Of a stretch of 64,000 nt of DNA, positions 15,678 through 23,873 are shown in pieces. Position numbers and translations under genes: made by a program. The notes beneath the pieces were generated by a model, which did not search any database, had not been told where the DNA came from, and was given only the letters and a program-made list of their open reading frames with translations. Positions within the stretch are counted from its first letter, which is position 1. Each line of letters starts with the position of its first letter. Where the stretch lies: NCBI GenBank assembly GCA_034432795.1, contig DAOUBF010000079.1:1-64000 (forward strand), read 5' to 3'. Source of the stretch: DAOUBF01 sp034432795. GTDB lineage: Bacteria; Chloroflexota; Anaerolineae; DSLN01.

Positions 15678-17534
15678 CTACTTGAGGATAAGCGGCAGGG
15701 CCGCCTGGCACATCCCCGGCAGGGTGACCGTGCGCGAGGCCATAGCCACCGGCGCGGAGCGGTTGGTGCGCGTCCACAGATCATAGAGAAGCAAGCCGTC
15801 GCCGTTCGTCACGTTCTCATCGCGCAGAAATTCAATAAACTCTCTGGAGGCTGTCTGATAGTAGAGCGTCACGCTGGCGCGCACCGCCGTGCAGGGAAGG
15901 CGATAGCGTGTATCATCCCAGTACTGCCCATCGGCGTAGCTGTAGCCCACCGGCGCGGCCTGGACAGCCGCAAAGCCGGCGTTGGTGAAGCCGCGCGGCG
16001 GGATGCGGTTGTCAAACAGGATGACGTTATTGAGCATCAGGTGGAAGGAGGGGCCGGGCGGCAGGCCCAGTTGGGCCGCCCAGGCGGGCGTCAGCCCCTG
16101 CCGGGCCTCGTACACCTTGATCGCCGGGTCGCGGGTCAACTCGCCCGTTGCCGGGTCATAGCGGCCCGACTCAAACACAAGCTGGTTGTTGGCGTCGTAG
16201 GCCTGGACATGCAGCCAGATGCGCCGACCATCCGGCTTGCCTGTGGGCAACTTATGGCCGCTCTGATTGGTCACGCGCACCACCAGTTCCCCACCCGCAG
16301 CACTAAGCACATCCAGTGTGGCAGCGTTCGTCAGCATATAGGTCGCCCGCACCATGCCGGTGATCAGCGCCTGGCTGTCCACCGTGCCGGAGAAGACCGG
16401 GTGGATCATGAGCGTCTGGGGCACCCAGGTATTGCCACCGGTGAGGTCATGCTGGGGCAGGTCCTGGCGCAGGATACCAAAGGCCTGGGCGATGCTGGAG
16501 CCGTGGCCGGTGACATCGCGCATATGGCAGTCCTGGCAGATGGAGACATAGGCTTTGTTGCCGCCGAACTGGGGGGCATACACGCCCTGGGGGGAATTGT
16601 ACTCGCTCATCCACCACTCGCTGAAGGTGCGCGAGAGCGGGAACAGGGCGTCATCGCCGATGTCCGCAGGCGGCTGGTTGAGCGGGTTCAGCCGGTACTC
16701 GTTCGCCGTCGCGTCCCAACTCAGGATGGGGTTGCTGATGTTGTGGCAGGAACCGCACAGGGAAGCCTTCTGGTGAAAAGGCGAACGATAGGTCCTGAAG
16801 GGGTGCGGGTCAAAGGGCATGGGTGGGACGATCTCAAACGGGCCGCGCCGGTGGTCGGCGGTGTCCACCACCAGCGTCGCGCTGCCGGTGATGGTCACCG
16901 TAGTGGTCAGCGCCTGGAGGATGAACAGGTCACGGTCAGGGCTGGCGCCCGGCTCATACACCGGGTTGACCAGGCGATGGCACAACTCGCACTGCACGCC
17001 GTCAAAATCGCTGCCCTCCAGTGCCGAGCCATCCGGCGGCAAGGCGCGCCCCTCCAGCCAGGCCTTGGGCGCATGGCAGCGCAGGCAGTACGTGCCGGAG
17101 AAGGCCGCGTCCTGGTTGGCGATGGCTAGCCCGGCCCAAAACACCGGGTCGCGGGCGGATTGGGCCACCATGCTGCCCTTCCAGTTGGGCGGCGCCTCGG
17201 CCAGCGGCTCGCGGGGGTTATACTCCTCGGAGTGGCAGCCCTGGCACTCAAAATAGGGCGCGAGGGTGTTCGTGATCCAGTTCGGCTGCGTGCCGGGCAG
17301 GAAGTAGTCGGGCAGCGTGGTGGTGATGCGAACAGTGGGTTGTAGCGCCCCCTGTGGTTGCCCATCGCCAGAATGAGGCACGTCAGTTACCTTACCTATG
17401 TCACCGAAGGTGACATTGTGAAATAATCCGTTGAGTACCTCTAACCCACCGACGGCCATACCGGTCAGGGCGAGCATTGTGGTGACGCCGGCGAGGAGTA
17501 TGATGAGCAGGATCAAAAGGCGCTCAGTGCGCAT
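15678..17534 (-). CDS. Pentaheme c-type cytochrome, extracytoplasmic
   Basis: The protein has 618 residues from the ATG at 17534, with AAGGG about 6 nt upstream. A TM/signal helix (LLILLIILLAGVTTMLALTG) is followed by a peptide encoded by the dispersed hairpin repeat (EVLNGLFHNVTFGDIGKV). Five CxxCH heme-attachment sites are visible: CQGCH, CLRCH, CELCH, CGSCH and CQDCH. A C-terminal beta-rich domain follows (GGELVVRVTNQSGHKLPTG). It ends CQAALPLILK, the same tail type as the protein at 1-90. It resembles periplasmic or surface multiheme cytochromes of the NrfA/c554 type; the electron partner is not encoded next to it. Redox role is likely, exact substrate unknown. Confidence 0.85.
   Translation of the reverse strand: MRTERLLILLIILLAGVTTMLALTGMAVGGLEVLNGLFHNVTFGDIGKVTDVPHSGDGQPQGALQPTVRITTTLPDYFLPGTQPNWITNTLAPYFECQGCHSEEYNPREPLAEAPPNWKGSMVAQSARDPVFWAGLAIANQDAAFSGTYCLRCHAPKAWLEGRALPPDGSALEGSDFDGVQCELCHRLVNPVYEPGASPDRDLFILQALTTTVTITGSATLVVDTADHRRGPFEIVPPMPFDPHPFRTYRSPFHQKASLCGSCHNISNPILSWDATANEYRLNPLNQPPADIGDDALFPLSRTFSEWWMSEYNSPQGVYAPQFGGNKAYVSICQDCHMRDVTGHGSSIAQAFGILRQDLPQHDLTGGNTWVPQTLMIHPVFSGTVDSQALITGMVRATYMLTNAATLDVLSAAGGELVVRVTNQSGHKLPTGKPDGRRIWLHVQAYDANNQLVFESGRYDPATGELTRDPAIKVYEARQGLTPAWAAQLGLPPGPSFHLMLNNVILFDNRIPPRGFTNAGFAAVQAAPVGYSYADGQYWDDTRYRLPCTAVRASVTLYYQTASREFIEFLRDENVTNGDGLLLYDLWTRTNRSAPVAMASRTVTLPGMCQAALPLILK
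17386..17439. repeat. Hairpin repeat 'VLNGLF' element, copy B, inside the cytochrome gene
   Basis: GTTACCTTACCTATGTCACC, then GAAGGTGAC and the shared ATAATCCGTTGAGTACC end. It is in frame after the signal helix and encodes VLNGLFHNVTFGDIGKV. Confidence 0.85.
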
Positions 17535-17575
17535 CCAGGCCCTTTTCACGCCCGAAAGGTGGGAACACAATGGCC

Positions 17576-18295
17576 TTACGCACCCCGCCAGGCGGGGTTA
17601 TCCAGGCGGAAGCCGTGCCCGCGCACGGTGATCACATAGTTGTGCTCCGGGTCGGCCTGGGCCAGCCGCTCGCGCAGACGACGCACCAGCGCGTCAATCG
17701 CCTGCTCGGAGACGCCCGTGCTCACTGCCTCTGGCCAGACGGCGGCCACGATCTCCTCTCGCGTGACGATGCGCCCCTCGCGCCTGTAGAGCAGTTCCAG
17801 CAGCCGAAATTGCTGTGCGGAGAGCGGCTCAATCTCCCGCCCCAGAATAAACACAGCGTGAGCCTCCGCGTCCAGCCGCAGGCGGCGTGGCGGCTGCAGG
17901 GTGGGGATCTGACCCAGGGGTAATGTGGCCTCGCTGCCGATGAAAGCCAGCTTCACACACAGGGCGATCTGCAATTCGTCGCCGTCCTGCAAGCGCTGCA
18001 CGCCCACCAGGGGCTGGCCGTTCAGGTAGGTGCCGTTTTTGCTGTGCAGGTCCTCGGCGTAGTAGCCGCTGTCCTGGCGGAAGATGCGCAGATGATGGCG
18101 CGAGACCTGGCGTTCCGGCAGGACAATATCGCAATCGGCTTCGCGGCCAATAAGCACCGTGTCGCCGGTGATACTCCAGCGTTGCCCGGCCAACTGGCCC
18201 TCGCGCACAATCAGGTAAGGGGCCTCCGCAGTTACCTTACCTATGTCACCTTCGGTGACATTGTGAAATAATCCGTTGAGTACCTCTTCAGGCAT
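17576..18295 (-). CDS. FHA domain/winged-helix (OmpR-type) transcriptional regulator
   Basis: The protein has 239 residues from the ATG at 18295; GGGAGG lies 5 nt upstream, so the GTG two codons earlier is not needed. The first 20 residues come from the hairpin repeat (VLNGLFHNVTEGDIGKV). Residues about 27-105 form an FHA domain (GREADCD at 50-56, VSRHH at 64-68, SKNGTYLNGQPL), which binds phosphothreonine. Residues 140-235 form a Trans_reg_C DNA-binding domain (SAQQFRLLELLYRREGRIVTREEI ... YVITVRGHGFRL). The gene is divergent from a Ser/Thr kinase 160 nt away, so the natural inference is that the kinase's phosphorylation of a partner, or of the regulator, controls DNA binding. The cytochrome gene follows on the same strand. 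Confidence 0.9.
   Translation of the reverse strand: MPEEVLNGLFHNVTEGDIGKVTAEAPYLIVREGQLAGQRWSITGDTVLIGREADCDIVLPERQVSRHHLRIFRQDSGYYAEDLHSKNGTYLNGQPLVGVQRLQDGDELQIALCVKLAFIGSEATLPLGQIPTLQPPRRLRLDAEAHAVFILGREIEPLSAQQFRLLELLYRREGRIVTREEIVAAVWPEAVSTGVSEQAIDALVRRLRERLAQADPEHNYVITVRGHGFRLDNPAWRGA
18231..18284. repeat. Hairpin repeat 'VLNGLF' element, copy C, at the start of the FHA gene
   Basis: Same flanks as copy B, but the hairpin loop is inverted (TTC instead of GAA in GTCACC-loop-GGTGAC). That changes the encoded FGD to EGD without disturbing the frame. Confidence 0.85.
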
Positions 18296-18318
18296 AGTCA
18301 CCTCCCAACGAGTTCCTG

Positions 18319-18344
18319 ATAGGGGCGCAGGCCTGCGCCCCTAT
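18319..18344. repeat. Perfect 26-bp palindrome between divergent regulator and kinase genes
   Basis: Arm ATAGGGGCGCAGG with its exact complement. The position between two divergent start regions would suit an operator. The sequence, however, resembles other GGGGCG-rich dispersed palindromes (5665-5691 and near 58640), so a repeat is equally likely. Confidence 0.5.
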
Positions 18345-18402
18345 CTAACCATGCCGTACTATCTCATGATGAATTTCTTAAAGATTGCTATTCCCTTTTC
18401 GC

Positions 18403-18430
18403 TTGACAAACGCGCTATTCTGAGTACAGT
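18403..18430 (+). promoter_or_regulatory. Promoter for the Ser/Thr kinase gene
   Basis: Perfect TTGACA (18403-18408), 16 bp, TACAGT (18425-18430), in a locally AT-rich stretch. Predicted transcription starts about 30 nt before the ATG. Confidence 0.65.
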
Positions 18431-18468
18431 AATAAACAGGGTGTTGTTGCATCGCCTTGGCCACTCCG

Positions 18469-19461
18469 ATGTTGTCACCACTGAAACCCGGCGCCACGTT
18501 GCGCCAGCGCTACAAGGTCATCCGGACGGTCGGCGCGGGCGGCATGGGCTCCATCTACCAGGCCGAAGACCTGCGTCTGTCGGGCCGCCTGTGCGCTATC
18601 AAAGAAGTGCTGCCCGAACCTGGCCTGAACGGCGAGGCCCGCGCCCAGGCCCATGAGCAGTTCCACCGCGAAGCCAGCGTCCTGGCCCGCCTGGACCATC
18701 CCAACCTGCCCAAAGTCTCCGACTTCTTTGACGATGCCGGGCGCGATTACCTCGTCATGGACTTCGTCCCTGGCCCGGACCTTAAGCAGGTGATGGACGA
18801 GGCCCGCCGCCAGGGCCGCTTCCTGGAGGAGCGCAAGGTGCTGGCCTGGGCGGCGCAACTCTGCGATGCGCTGGAATACCTCCACAACCAGGACCCGCCT
18901 ATCCTGCACCGCGACATCAAACCCGCCAACATCAAGCTCACCCCCGGCGGGCTGATCAAGCTGGTGGACTTCGGCCTGGTCAAGCTCATGGCGCCGGACG
19001 ACTCGCGCACCATCACCATCCTGCAAGGCCGGGGCACAGCCCACTACACGCCCCTGGAGCAGTACGGCGGCGATACCGGCCACACCGACGTCCGCTCCGA
19101 CATCTACTCGCTGGGCGCCACGCTCTATCACCTGCTGACGAACGAGCCGCCAGCGGAGGCCAAGCAACGCTTCCTGCGCCCGGACAGCCTGCGCCCGCCC
19201 CGCGCCATCAACCCGGCCATCAGCCCACGCACCGAGCGCGCCATCCTGTGGGCTATGGAGATGCACCCGGACAACCGCCCACCCAACATCGCCGCTTTCC
19301 GCCGTGCCCTGCTCGGTATCACCGGCAACGAAATGGGATTCCCCCTGGTGCAACAGCCCTCCCCCTGGGCCGAGGCTCTGGCCGCCAACCAGACGCTTCT
19401 CTTCCTGGTCCTGGGCCTGTTGATCGTAGCTGTTCTAGCGACGGTCCTGGGTCGCCCTTAA
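18469..19461 (+). CDS. PknB-like Ser/Thr protein kinase with C-terminal membrane anchor
   Basis: The protein has 330 residues from the ATG (an in-frame TTG at 18457 is possible; neither has a clear Shine-Dalgarno). Hanks motifs, numbered from the ATG: GAGGMG 22-27, AIKE Lys45, catalytic HRDIKPANIK at 147-156, DFG 167-169. The activation segment ends GTAHYTPLEQYGG and the C-lobe has DIYSLGATLYHLLT. A single TM helix (LLFLVLGLLIVAVLATVL) closes the protein, with no extracytoplasmic sensor. It is divergent from the FHA regulator, its likely signalling partner. The stop overlaps the stop of the convergent GH3 gene by 4 nt. Confidence 0.93.
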   Translation: MLSPLKPGATLRQRYKVIRTVGAGGMGSIYQAEDLRLSGRLCAIKEVLPEPGLNGEARAQAHEQFHREASVLARLDHPNLPKVSDFFDDAGRDYLVMDFVPGPDLKQVMDEARRQGRFLEERKVLAWAAQLCDALEYLHNQDPPILHRDIKPANIKLTPGGLIKLVDFGLVKLMAPDDSRTITILQGRGTAHYTPLEQYGGDTGHTDVRSDIYSLGATLYHLLTNEPPAEAKQRFLRPDSLRPPRAINPAISPRTERAILWAMEMHPDNRPPNIAAFRRALLGITGNEMGFPLVQQPSPWAEALAANQTLLFLVLGLLIVAVLATVLGRP

Positions 19462-22418
19462 CCTCTCGCCCGTTCTCTCCCATTGCTCGTGCGCACCCTC
19501 AGGCGCGTCAACAGGAGATATCCGCCCAGGGCCGCCACAGCGCCGCCCCAGGCCAGGGCCACCACGCCCCAAGCCCCCCACCTCTCTGCCAATGCCCCTG
19601 CACCGGGGAGGCCCAACGCGAAGTAATTGTAACCGATCAGCCCACCCAGCCAGCTCAACAACAGCAGCCGCACGGCTCCAATCAGTGATGTCCCCCCGTT
19701 GCGCCCCCACCAGAAGCTACCTGCCCCCACCAGGCCCAGCCCGACCAGCACCACCAGCAGGCTCCCCAGGCCCACGGGGCCAGCGTTCCCGCTGGGGAGT
19801 GTCGGCGTGGGCTGCGGCGTGGGCGAAGCCGTCGGCGTGGGTGAGGGCGGTAGTGGCGTCGGCGTCTCCGTCGGCGGCACCGGCGTGGGGGTAGGCGTGG
19901 CCGGAGGCGGCGCCACGGTGGCCACTGCCGGTGGCGTGCCACTCTGCGGGATGGTGATCTGCAACTTGATGGAGCGGGTCGCCGGTTCAGCGCTGACGCT
20001 GATCTCAAGCTGGCCAACGTGATCCAGCGGCAGGTCCACTTCGGCGATGCCCCGGCGCGTCGTCGCGGTCAGCGGCGGCAGTTCCAATCCTTCCGCAGGA
20101 TAGGAGCGGCGGAACTGCGCCACGGTGCCGTCCGGGACGATATGGCCGTTGTGGTCCAGGATCGGCCCGGCGCGCAGGCGCAACGTCGTGCCGATCTTCA
20201 GCACCTCCGGTGAGGGCGTGGCCAGGCCGCCCGACTCTATAGTGCCCACGCTGAGGGCGATCACCTGGCCGGGGTCAGGCTGCGTCTGCACTGTCAGGTC
20301 GTAGCCCAGGCTGCGGATGCTGACCGGCGAAGCCCCACGTGGCGTGATCTCGCGGAACAGCGCCCGCACGGCCACGTCCACGAACGGCCCGACCTTGCTG
20401 TACAGCCCATAGTAGGCAGCCACCTTGCTCGTCTCGGTGGCGTCCAGGTAATAAGGCGCGTTAAAGGCCATGACGATCACCTTCTTGGCGCTGGCCAGGT
20501 CGGGGCGCTGGGCCAGGAAGGTCTTGACCACGCTGGACTCCGGCACCTCCGGCACGATGTCTAGCATGGCGAAGATGATCCAGTCGGCCCGATTGAGCCA
20601 CTCGGCCACCTGGGCGGCTATGGTTGGCGTGGGCGTGACTTCGGGCAGGGAGGTGGCCTCAGGCGAGGGGGTGGCTTCGGGTGACTCTGTCGGCGTAGGC
20701 GATGGGGTGGGCGTAGGCGACGGCGGCGCGCTGAGGAACTGTTGCAGGTCGGCGAAGGAGAAGCTGCGGATGTGGCTGGGGTCCACCTCGCCGCTGGATG
20801 CGCGCAAGGCGAGCATGGCTTCCTCCAGCGCGTTGCGCGCGATCAGCGGGCGCATCTGGCAGCGCGGTGGCGGACATTGGGCCGCCTCGCGGACATCGGT
20901 GAAGATCACAATATAATCGTCGCGCACAGGCGGGCGCGGCACGCGGTTGGTCAATTCCTCCAGAGGCGGCGAGATCAGTGTGACCGCGTCCTGAGCGATC
21001 TCAAAGATGGCGTTGAGAGACTGGCTCAGGTTGACTTTATCGCGCGGGTCGCCCCTCTGCGTCTGCTCCAGCGCCCAGCCGCCCGTCTTGCCGGGCGGAC
21101 CGTACAGCTTCTTCTTCAACGCCAGAATGCGGGCCAGGGATTGGTCCACCCGCGTGCGGAAGGCCGTATCCTCTTCGTAGCGGCGGCGGAAGAAGTCAAT
21201 CGTCTCCTCAATCGTCTGGCGCTGCCGGTTGGCCTGCCCTGGCTTGTAAAACTCGGACAGGATCAACAGGTCGTTCCCCGCCAGGAACGCATCGCGGGCG
21301 ACAACCTGATTGGGGAAATCCTTGCCCGAAGGGTCGTAGAAGCGTTTCACTGCGCCGACGCCCAGGGAATCGCTGACGACCACGCCGCCAAGCTGGCGCC
21401 AGGAGGCGAACTGGGGCAGGGACATGAGCAGGTTGAAGGCAGCCTGATCAAAGCTGATCGGGAGCGTAGAGGCGCGGATGTTCCCCTGAAAACCGCGATA
21501 GCGGATGTGCGAAGTCAGCAGGGCATCCGCGACCTGGGCAGGCTCCTCGGCGCCGCCGGTGACGGCGAAGAAGGGGGCCAGCTCAATCTGCTTGAGCTGC
21601 TCCAACGACTTGGTCACCGTGGCCACTTCTTCATCGGTGCGGCGGTCGCTGCCGCCATGGCCGGGGAAGTGCTTAGCGACGACGGCCATGCGCCCTTCCG
21701 ACCCCAGGTGAACGCCCTTGATATAGGCCTGGCCCATCACGCTAACCCAATAGGGATCGCCGCCGAAGGTCCGTGTCCCCAGGTCGCCTGGCCCCTCCGG
21801 ATGAGGGTTATCCAGCACGTCCAGCGAGGGGCCGAGCAGCATGTTAATGCCCAACGCCGAAAGCTCCTGGCCGACGATGCGCCCCACCGTCTCGGCATGG
21901 GTGATCGTCCAGGTGGCGCCAATCGCCATATTGTTGGGGATGGGCGTCAGGCCATTGCGGATGCGCGTATACGGGAAGCCATCGCCTTCGTGGTCAATGG
22001 CGATGAACAGGGGGATGAAGGGCGCGGGCGCTGCCGATGGCGGCTCATTGGGCGCCGGTACAGGCGTCGGCTCTATAGAGGTTTGATAGGCGATGTTTTG
22101 CAGGCTGTTGGTCAGCGAGACGACCGCGCCGGGCGTGTTGGTGTCCGGGGCGATGTTGCCGTTGGAGGAGAGCAGGACGACGCCGCCAACATGGGAGTTG
22201 TGGATTAGCTTATAAATATCGGAGTCCGGGCCGGTATCTGTACCGGTAAAGGTGACCAGGAAAAGCTGGCCGACCTTCTCGGTAGGGGACATGCGGGCCA
22301 TCAGCGCGCAGATGTCCTGATCGGGCGAAGGGCATTCTGCGGCAGCCGTGAGCGGCTGGGCAAAGAGTGGGCCCAGGAGCGCAAGCAAGAGCAGCCCCAC
22401 GAGCACGCGGCGTGCCAA
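19458..22418 (-). CDS. GH3 (NagZ/beta-N-acetylhexosaminidase-like) secreted enzyme with membrane tail
   Basis: This 986-residue protein starts at a TTG with AGGAGG 5 nt upstream. A signal peptide (VLVGLLLLALLGPLFAQPLTAAA) precedes a GH3 catalytic domain (about 35-440). It shows AIDHEGDGFPYTR, the NagZ-type acid/base motif KHFPGHGGS near residue 250, and the nucleophile Asp in VVSDSLGVGAV near 345. NagZ enzymes remove GlcNAc from muropeptides or chitin fragments. A GH3 C-terminal-like domain with an embedded PTPTPSPTPTES spacer follows, then an Ig-like beta region, a second PT-rich spacer and three TM helices. The layout suggests a cell-surface, membrane-tethered glycosidase. NagZ is usually ~340 residues and cytoplasmic; this is much larger. 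Confidence 0.88.
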   Translation of the reverse strand: MARRVLVGLLLLALLGPLFAQPLTAAAECPSPDQDICALMARMSPTEKVGQLFLVTFTGTDTGPDSDIYKLIHNSHVGGVVLLSSNGNIAPDTNTPGAVVSLTNSLQNIAYQTSIEPTPVPAPNEPPSAAPAPFIPLFIAIDHEGDGFPYTRIRNGLTPIPNNMAIGATWTITHAETVGRIVGQELSALGINMLLGPSLDVLDNPHPEGPGDLGTRTFGGDPYWVSVMGQAYIKGVHLGSEGRMAVVAKHFPGHGGSDRRTDEEVATVTKSLEQLKQIELAPFFAVTGGAEEPAQVADALLTSHIRYRGFQGNIRASTLPISFDQAAFNLLMSLPQFASWRQLGGVVVSDSLGVGAVKRFYDPSGKDFPNQVVARDAFLAGNDLLILSEFYKPGQANRQRQTIEETIDFFRRRYEEDTAFRTRVDQSLARILALKKKLYGPPGKTGGWALEQTQRGDPRDKVNLSQSLNAIFEIAQDAVTLISPPLEELTNRVPRPPVRDDYIVIFTDVREAAQCPPPRCQMRPLIARNALEEAMLALRASSGEVDPSHIRSFSFADLQQFLSAPPSPTPTPSPTPTESPEATPSPEATSLPEVTPTPTIAAQVAEWLNRADWIIFAMLDIVPEVPESSVVKTFLAQRPDLASAKKVIVMAFNAPYYLDATETSKVAAYYGLYSKVGPFVDVAVRALFREITPRGASPVSIRSLGYDLTVQTQPDPGQVIALSVGTIESGGLATPSPEVLKIGTTLRLRAGPILDHNGHIVPDGTVAQFRRSYPAEGLELPPLTATTRRGIAEVDLPLDHVGQLEISVSAEPATRSIKLQITIPQSGTPPAVATVAPPPATPTPTPVPPTETPTPLPPSPTPTASPTPQPTPTLPSGNAGPVGLGSLLVVLVGLGLVGAGSFWWGRNGGTSLIGAVRLLLLSWLGGLIGYNYFALGLPGAGALAERWGAWGVVALAWGGAVAALGGYLLLTRLRVRTSNGRERARG

Positions 22419-22436
22419 GTTCTCCTCCTGTTACCA

Positions 22437-22465
22437 AGTATACCAGGGGCAGGGCGGAGGAGCAA
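22437..22465 (-). promoter_or_regulatory. Promoter for the GH3 gene
   Basis: On the minus strand TTGCTC, 17 bp, TATACT with a TGG extension. The start codon is 18 nt from the -10 box and has an AGGAGG site. Confidence 0.6.
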
Positions 22466-22599
22466 GCGCCCACCGGAGGAGGTAGGGGCACGGCGGGCCT
22501 CTGCGGGCCTTACCGGACTATCTTTTTAAGGTCACATCAATATAATAATTAAAAATAATACCCTCCACAGGATATAGAATTGCCGAGGGAGGTCTTCAC

Positions 22600-22710
22600 A
22601 TGAACACAGGGCATATGCCGCTTATCAGGGTCGTGCTCTTCAGTGCCCTGCTCGCAATTGGCTGGCATAATCCCCCAATGCCAAGGAGTGATGATGATCC
22701 CCGTATATAA
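22600..22710 (+). CDS. Possible small hydrophobic peptide (36 aa) overlapping dinB start
   Basis: The ATG at 22600 has an excellent GGGAGG site 7 nt upstream. It opens 36 codons: MNTGHMPLIRVVLFSALLAIG, then WHNPPMPRSDDDPRI. The first part looks like a short membrane or export segment. It ends inside the dinB gene (17 nt overlap), an arrangement compatible with a leader peptide or translational coupling. No family is recognised and the ORF could be fortuitous, but the ribosome-binding site is better than most in this window. An AT-rich stretch (about 22528-22560) lies upstream. Confidence 0.35.
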   Translation: MNTGHMPLIRVVLFSALLAIGWHNPPMPRSDDDPRI

Positions 22711-23149
22711 GGATTACTTTGAGCGGCTGCAAAAGCTACACGATGAGATCGCCAGGACCATTCAAGACCTGCCACAGGCGGCGCTGGACTGGCTGCCCCC
22801 CGGGCCGGAGATGAACTCCCTCTGCGCCCTGGCCGTCCATGTCGCCGGCGCCGAGCGCTACTGGATCGGCGACGTCGTCGGTGGTGATCCCTCCAACCGC
22901 GACCGGCCCGCCGAGTTTCGCGCACAGGGGCTGGATGCGGCTGCGCTTCAGGCGCGGCTGGATCAGGTGCTTGAGCACAGCCGCGCTGTCCTGGAGAGTC
23001 TGACCCTGGCGGACCTGGAGGCCGAGCGCACCGTGCCTAAGGACGGGCGCAAAGTCAGCGTCGCCTGGGCGCTGGCCCAGGCCCTGGGACACACAGCAGA
23101 GCACCTGGGGCAGATGCAGATCACCCGGCGCTGGTGGGAACAGCGGTAG
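22694..23149 (+). CDS. DinB-family (DUF664-like) protein
   Basis: The 151-residue four-helix protein starts at the second of two ATGs; AAGGAG lies 5 nt before it. YFERLQKLHDEIARTI, LDWLPPGPEMNSLCALAVHVAGAERYW and LGHTAEHLGQMQITRRWW match the DinB/YfiT metal-binding fold. His residues in 'VHVAGAE' and 'GHTAEHLGQM' stand at the metal positions. Members act as thiol transferases or have no known substrate. It is monocistronic, closed by a terminator at 23181-23213. Confidence 0.87.
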   Translation: MIPVYKDYFERLQKLHDEIARTIQDLPQAALDWLPPGPEMNSLCALAVHVAGAERYWIGDVVGGDPSNRDRPAEFRAQGLDAAALQARLDQVLEHSRAVLESLTLADLEAERTVPKDGRKVSVAWALAQALGHTAEHLGQMQITRRWWEQR

Positions 23150-23180
23150 GGGCAGGCCTTGTGCCTGCCAGGACAGGCAT

Positions 23181-23213
23181 AAAAACAGCCCGCTTCACTG
23201 GAGGGCTGTTTTA
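23181..23213 (+). terminator. Intrinsic terminator after dinB
   Basis: A 9-bp stem AAACAGCCC/GGGCTGTTT with an 11-nt loop runs into TTTA, 33 nt after the dinB stop. The flanking A-run makes it possibly bidirectional, also serving the minus-strand gene ending at 23249. Confidence 0.7.
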
Positions 23214-23248
23214 CCCATTGGGCCGGCGGCTCGCGGCGGGAAGATGCA

Positions 23249-23554
23249 TTAAACTATTTTGGCTTGCGTGACCGCCCATCGCTGGGCCTGTTGCTTCAAA
23301 GCATCTTCATACTTAGGCCAATCGTGAAGTGTTTCCGGATCAAAATCGGCCCCATTCGGCCACACCAGGGTATGCACCTCCGGGTCAATCTCCACTTGGT
23401 TGAACAGCTTCTCATCCTGCAATGCGCCATAAATCTCCCCAGCCAGTACAGGCCGAAAGTCAATGACTCGCTCTTCCCCATCATCAAACTTGAGGCGAAG
23501 CGTGTATGGCCCGACAATCTCAAACTCAATGACCCGATAGATCGCGTGTGTCAT
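23249..23554 (-). CDS. DUF2442 domain protein
   Basis: The 101-residue protein matches the DUF2442 layout: RVIEFEIVGPYTLRLKFDDGEERVIDFRPVL, then LFNQVEIDPEVHTLVWPNGADFDPETLHDW. These small proteins commonly sit beside DUF4160 proteins, as here (12-nt gap), and have been proposed as toxin-antitoxin-like or accessory DNA-binding pairs, without proof. Shared direction with lpdA may place them at the end of the 2-oxoacid dehydrogenase transcript. Confidence 0.88.
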   Translation of the reverse strand: MTHAIYRVIEFEIVGPYTLRLKFDDGEERVIDFRPVLAGEIYGALQDEKLFNQVEIDPEVHTLVWPNGADFDPETLHDWPKYEDALKQQAQRWAVTQAKIV

Positions 23555-23566
23555 TTTCTCCTCTCC

Positions 23567-23863
23567 TTAATCTGTTACCCCTATCTGAACTCTTATCGGA
23601 GTGGGGCTATTTTGATGAGGAAGCTGCCCCGATTGCAGCCGTTCCCAGTTCTCTAAAAGCTCCCCCTGATGTAATTCTGCCCATGCCTCTACCAGCCGTT
23701 GCTGCTTACGAGGCAATGTGCCACTGATCAGTTCAACAGGATCAACACCGTAAATGGCCACTTGATTCTGATAGTAGGCATGAAAGTGTGGCCTATGGTG
23801 AGGAGCACCCAATTCAGCATACATGCGAATAATGATCCCGAAAAAGCGGGCGATCTCCGGCAC
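23567..23863 (-). CDS. DUF4160 domain protein
   Basis: The 98-residue protein has the DUF4160 core: PEIARFFGIIIRMYAELGAPHHRPHFHAYY, then 'VDPVELISGTLPRKQQRLVEAWAELHQGELLENWERL'-type helices. The histidine-rich HHRPHFHA segment is the family hallmark. It is paired with DUF2442 directly downstream and begins 11 nt after lpdA ends. Function unknown. Confidence 0.88.
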   Translation of the reverse strand: MPEIARFFGIIIRMYAELGAPHHRPHFHAYYQNQVAIYGVDPVELISGTLPRKQQRLVEAWAELHQGELLENWERLQSGQLPHQNSPTPIRVQIGVTD

Positions 23864-23873
23864 GCATTCCCTC

